DNA from: UBA12068 sp964452415
Lineage (GTDB): Bacteria > Patescibacteriota > Minisyncoccia > Moranbacterales > GWC2-37-73
Reading direction: 5' to 3'
DNA length: 6,150 bases
Assembly: GCA_964452415.1 (NCBI GenBank)
Contig: CAYVME010000039.1
Coordinates: 1 to 6,150 of the forward strand
Shown piece after piece: positions 4,952 to 6,150 of the stretch. A model generated the notes under the pieces. It was not told the DNA's origin. It did not search any database and saw nothing but the letters and a program-made list of their open reading frames with translations. The number at the start of each line of letters is the position of its first letter. Within the stretch, counting starts at the first letter, position 1. The translations under genes were made by a program, and so were the position numbers.

Positions 4952-6061
4952 ATGCGAATTATTTTAACAGGTGGTGGAACTGGAGGTCATTTGACTCCAC
5001 TCATTGCAATTGCTGATAAATTGAGAGCGAAACTTGGTCCAGAGGCCAACATTTTGTATGTGGGCAGTGGTGCTCAGATGGAGAAGGATATCATGGCGGA
5101 AAATGGAATCCCTGCAAGATTTGTGCTGAGTGGAAAAATCAGGAGATATTTTTCAATTAAGAATTTTTTTGATGTCTTCAAATTCCCAATTGGACTTTTG
5201 CAATCACTTTGGATTTTGTTTCGTTTCACTCCGGATGTTGTTTTTTCCAAGGGCGGATTCGTGGCTGTTCCAATCGTTTTGGTTGCATGGATCTATCGAA
5301 TTCCGGTCATGATTCACGAGTCTGACAGTGCGCCGGGAATTGCCAATCAATTTTTGTCAAAATTTGCAAACAGGGTTGCAGTTGCATATCCAACAGCTGA
5401 GCAATATTTTCCAAAAGAAAAAACAGCTTTGATTGGAAATCCGATCAGGTTTCAAGTGACCGATGGCGACGCCAACATCTTGAGGAAAGAGCTTGGTTTC
5501 ACCCAGTCGAGAAAAACCATCTTGGTTTTGGGTGGTTCGCAAGGTTCGAAAGTTATCAACGACGCAATTGTCAAAATTTTGCCACATCTTTTGCAACATT
5601 TTCAAATCATCCATCAAACCGGAACGGAAAATATTGAAAGTGTGAAAAGTGAAGCTGCTTTCATGGGTGTAAAAGCTGGACATGAAGGATATGCGCCTTT
5701 TGGTTTCATGAATGCAAACAGACTCAGAGACTCATTTGCAATTGCGGACTTGGTTATTAGTCGAGCAGGCGCAACTTTCATCTCAGAAATCGCAGCCAAT
5801 GGAAAGCCGGCAATTTTGATTCCGCTTGATAAGAGCGCCAATGATCATCAGCGAATGAATGCCTATGCGCTTGCGCACATCGGAGCCGCAGATGTTCTTG
5901 AAGAAGGAAATTTAGGCGAACATATTTTGATTGAAAATATTGAGAAAATTTTGAATGATGAATCGCTTCAGCAAAACATGGTGAACGAAATTAAAACTTT
6001 TTATCATCCGATGGCGGCAGATGTGATTGCAAATGGAATCATTGAATTGGCACGAGTGTAG
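4952..6061 (+). CDS. murG: MurG, UDP-GlcNAc:lipid I N-acetylglucosaminyltransferase
   Basis: MurG transfers GlcNAc from UDP-GlcNAc to lipid I on the inner face of the membrane, making lipid II, the substrate of FtsW. It is a two-domain GT-B enzyme of family GT28. With the start at 4952 it has 369 residues, close to the usual length. Motifs are: GGGTGGHLTP (7-16), SKGGFVAVP (99-107), HESDSAPGIAN (122-132), GNPIR (162-166), GGSQGSKVIND (194-204), HQTG (221-224), SRAGATFISEI (270-280) with E279 at the UDP-GlcNAc site, and DHQRMNA (298-304). HESD replaces HEQN and HQ replaces QQ compared with E. coli. The frame is open back to an ATG at 4898, but the extra 18 residues would include the promoter at 4909-4917, and MRIILTGGG is the family start. 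No Shine-Dalgarno site is visible. Confidence 0.95.
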   Translation: MRIILTGGGTGGHLTPLIAIADKLRAKLGPEANILYVGSGAQMEKDIMAENGIPARFVLSGKIRRYFSIKNFFDVFKFPIGLLQSLWILFRFTPDVVFSKGGFVAVPIVLVAWIYRIPVMIHESDSAPGIANQFLSKFANRVAVAYPTAEQYFPKEKTALIGNPIRFQVTDGDANILRKELGFTQSRKTILVLGGSQGSKVINDAIVKILPHLLQHFQIIHQTGTENIESVKSEAAFMGVKAGHEGYAPFGFMNANRLRDSFAIADLVISRAGATFISEIAANGKPAILIPLDKSANDHQRMNAYALAHIGAADVLEEGNLGEHILIENIEKILNDESLQQNMVNEIKTFYHPMAADVIANGIIELARV

Positions 6062-6150
6062 ATTTGCATTATGGGGCGTGCGCAATTGCTCGACCATTTT
6101 CCTTTTTGGCACGCTTTTGGAAAAATACTCAATTTCCAAAAGCTCCGATT
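6062..6150 (+). other. stretch after murG, no assignable gene
   Basis: All three plus frames stay open from near 6064 to the window end, and an ATG at 6071 starts one of them. However, none of the translations resembles a known protein start, and the stretch is too short to judge. It holds a palindrome GCAATTGC (6082-6089) and the inverted repeat at 6113-6143. A murC-type gene would be expected nearby in a cell-wall cluster but cannot be recognised here. Confidence 0.4.
6113..6143. repeat. perfect 11-bp inverted repeat downstream of murG
   Basis: GCTTTTGGAAA (6113-6123) and TTTCCAAAAGC (6133-6143) are exact reverse complements around a 9-nt spacer. No T-run follows on the plus strand within the window, nor clearly on minus, so it is not a standard terminator. 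It could be an operator, part of a dispersed repeat or an RNA hairpin. Confidence 0.6.

Noticed and set aside
1..6150. CRISPR array, tRNA or rRNA gene, insertion sequence or prophage part
   Set aside because: No spaced direct repeats, cloverleaf, rRNA segment, transposase or phage protein was recognised in either strand.

Overview
The window is AT-rich bacterial chromosome with compact genes and short gaps. Several proteins look like those of the Candidate Phyla Radiation (Patescibacteria): a short TrmD, FtsW with LPEPVGDSIFA in place of the usual TDFIFA, and MurG with HESD in place of HEQN. That placement is an inference from protein style, since no rRNA or tRNA is present to confirm it. TGA is used as a stop and none lies inside a gene, so the code appears standard.

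Left part (1-754): the last 50 codons of an unidentified gene are followed by a strong intrinsic terminator (211-239). Next comes a self-contained unit: a near-consensus promoter (246-274), a strong ribosome binding site and an unrecognised 146-residue protein (314-754). It ends at a terminator whose U-tract lies inside the last codons of the convergent gene folC.

Middle part (799-3010, minus strand): a VUT-family queuosine-precursor transporter (yhhQ) and folylpolyglutamate synthase (folC) form an operon with a 17-nt gap. The operon is preceded by a strong promoter and a leader of about 155 nt. The leader can fold into a long closing helix followed directly by an intrinsic terminator 31 nt before yhhQ. 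This layout resembles a transcription-terminating riboswitch or attenuator, although it matches no preQ1 aptamer consensus I know. It is the most interesting element of the window.

Right part (3019-6150, plus strand): a divergent operon reads trmD - ftsW - murG. TrmD makes m1G37 in tRNA, FtsW polymerises lipid II into septal peptidoglycan, and MurG makes lipid II. A terminator-like hairpin separates the two divergent promoters. murG has its own extended -10 promoter, matching that of trmD. The window ends about 90 nt after murG in a stretch holding a perfect 11-bp inverted repeat.

Taken together, the window holds cell-wall synthesis and tRNA anticodon-loop modification, plus salvage-type cofactor genes. 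The transporter and FolC suit a cell that takes up queuine-type bases and folates rather than making them, but the window alone cannot prove that.
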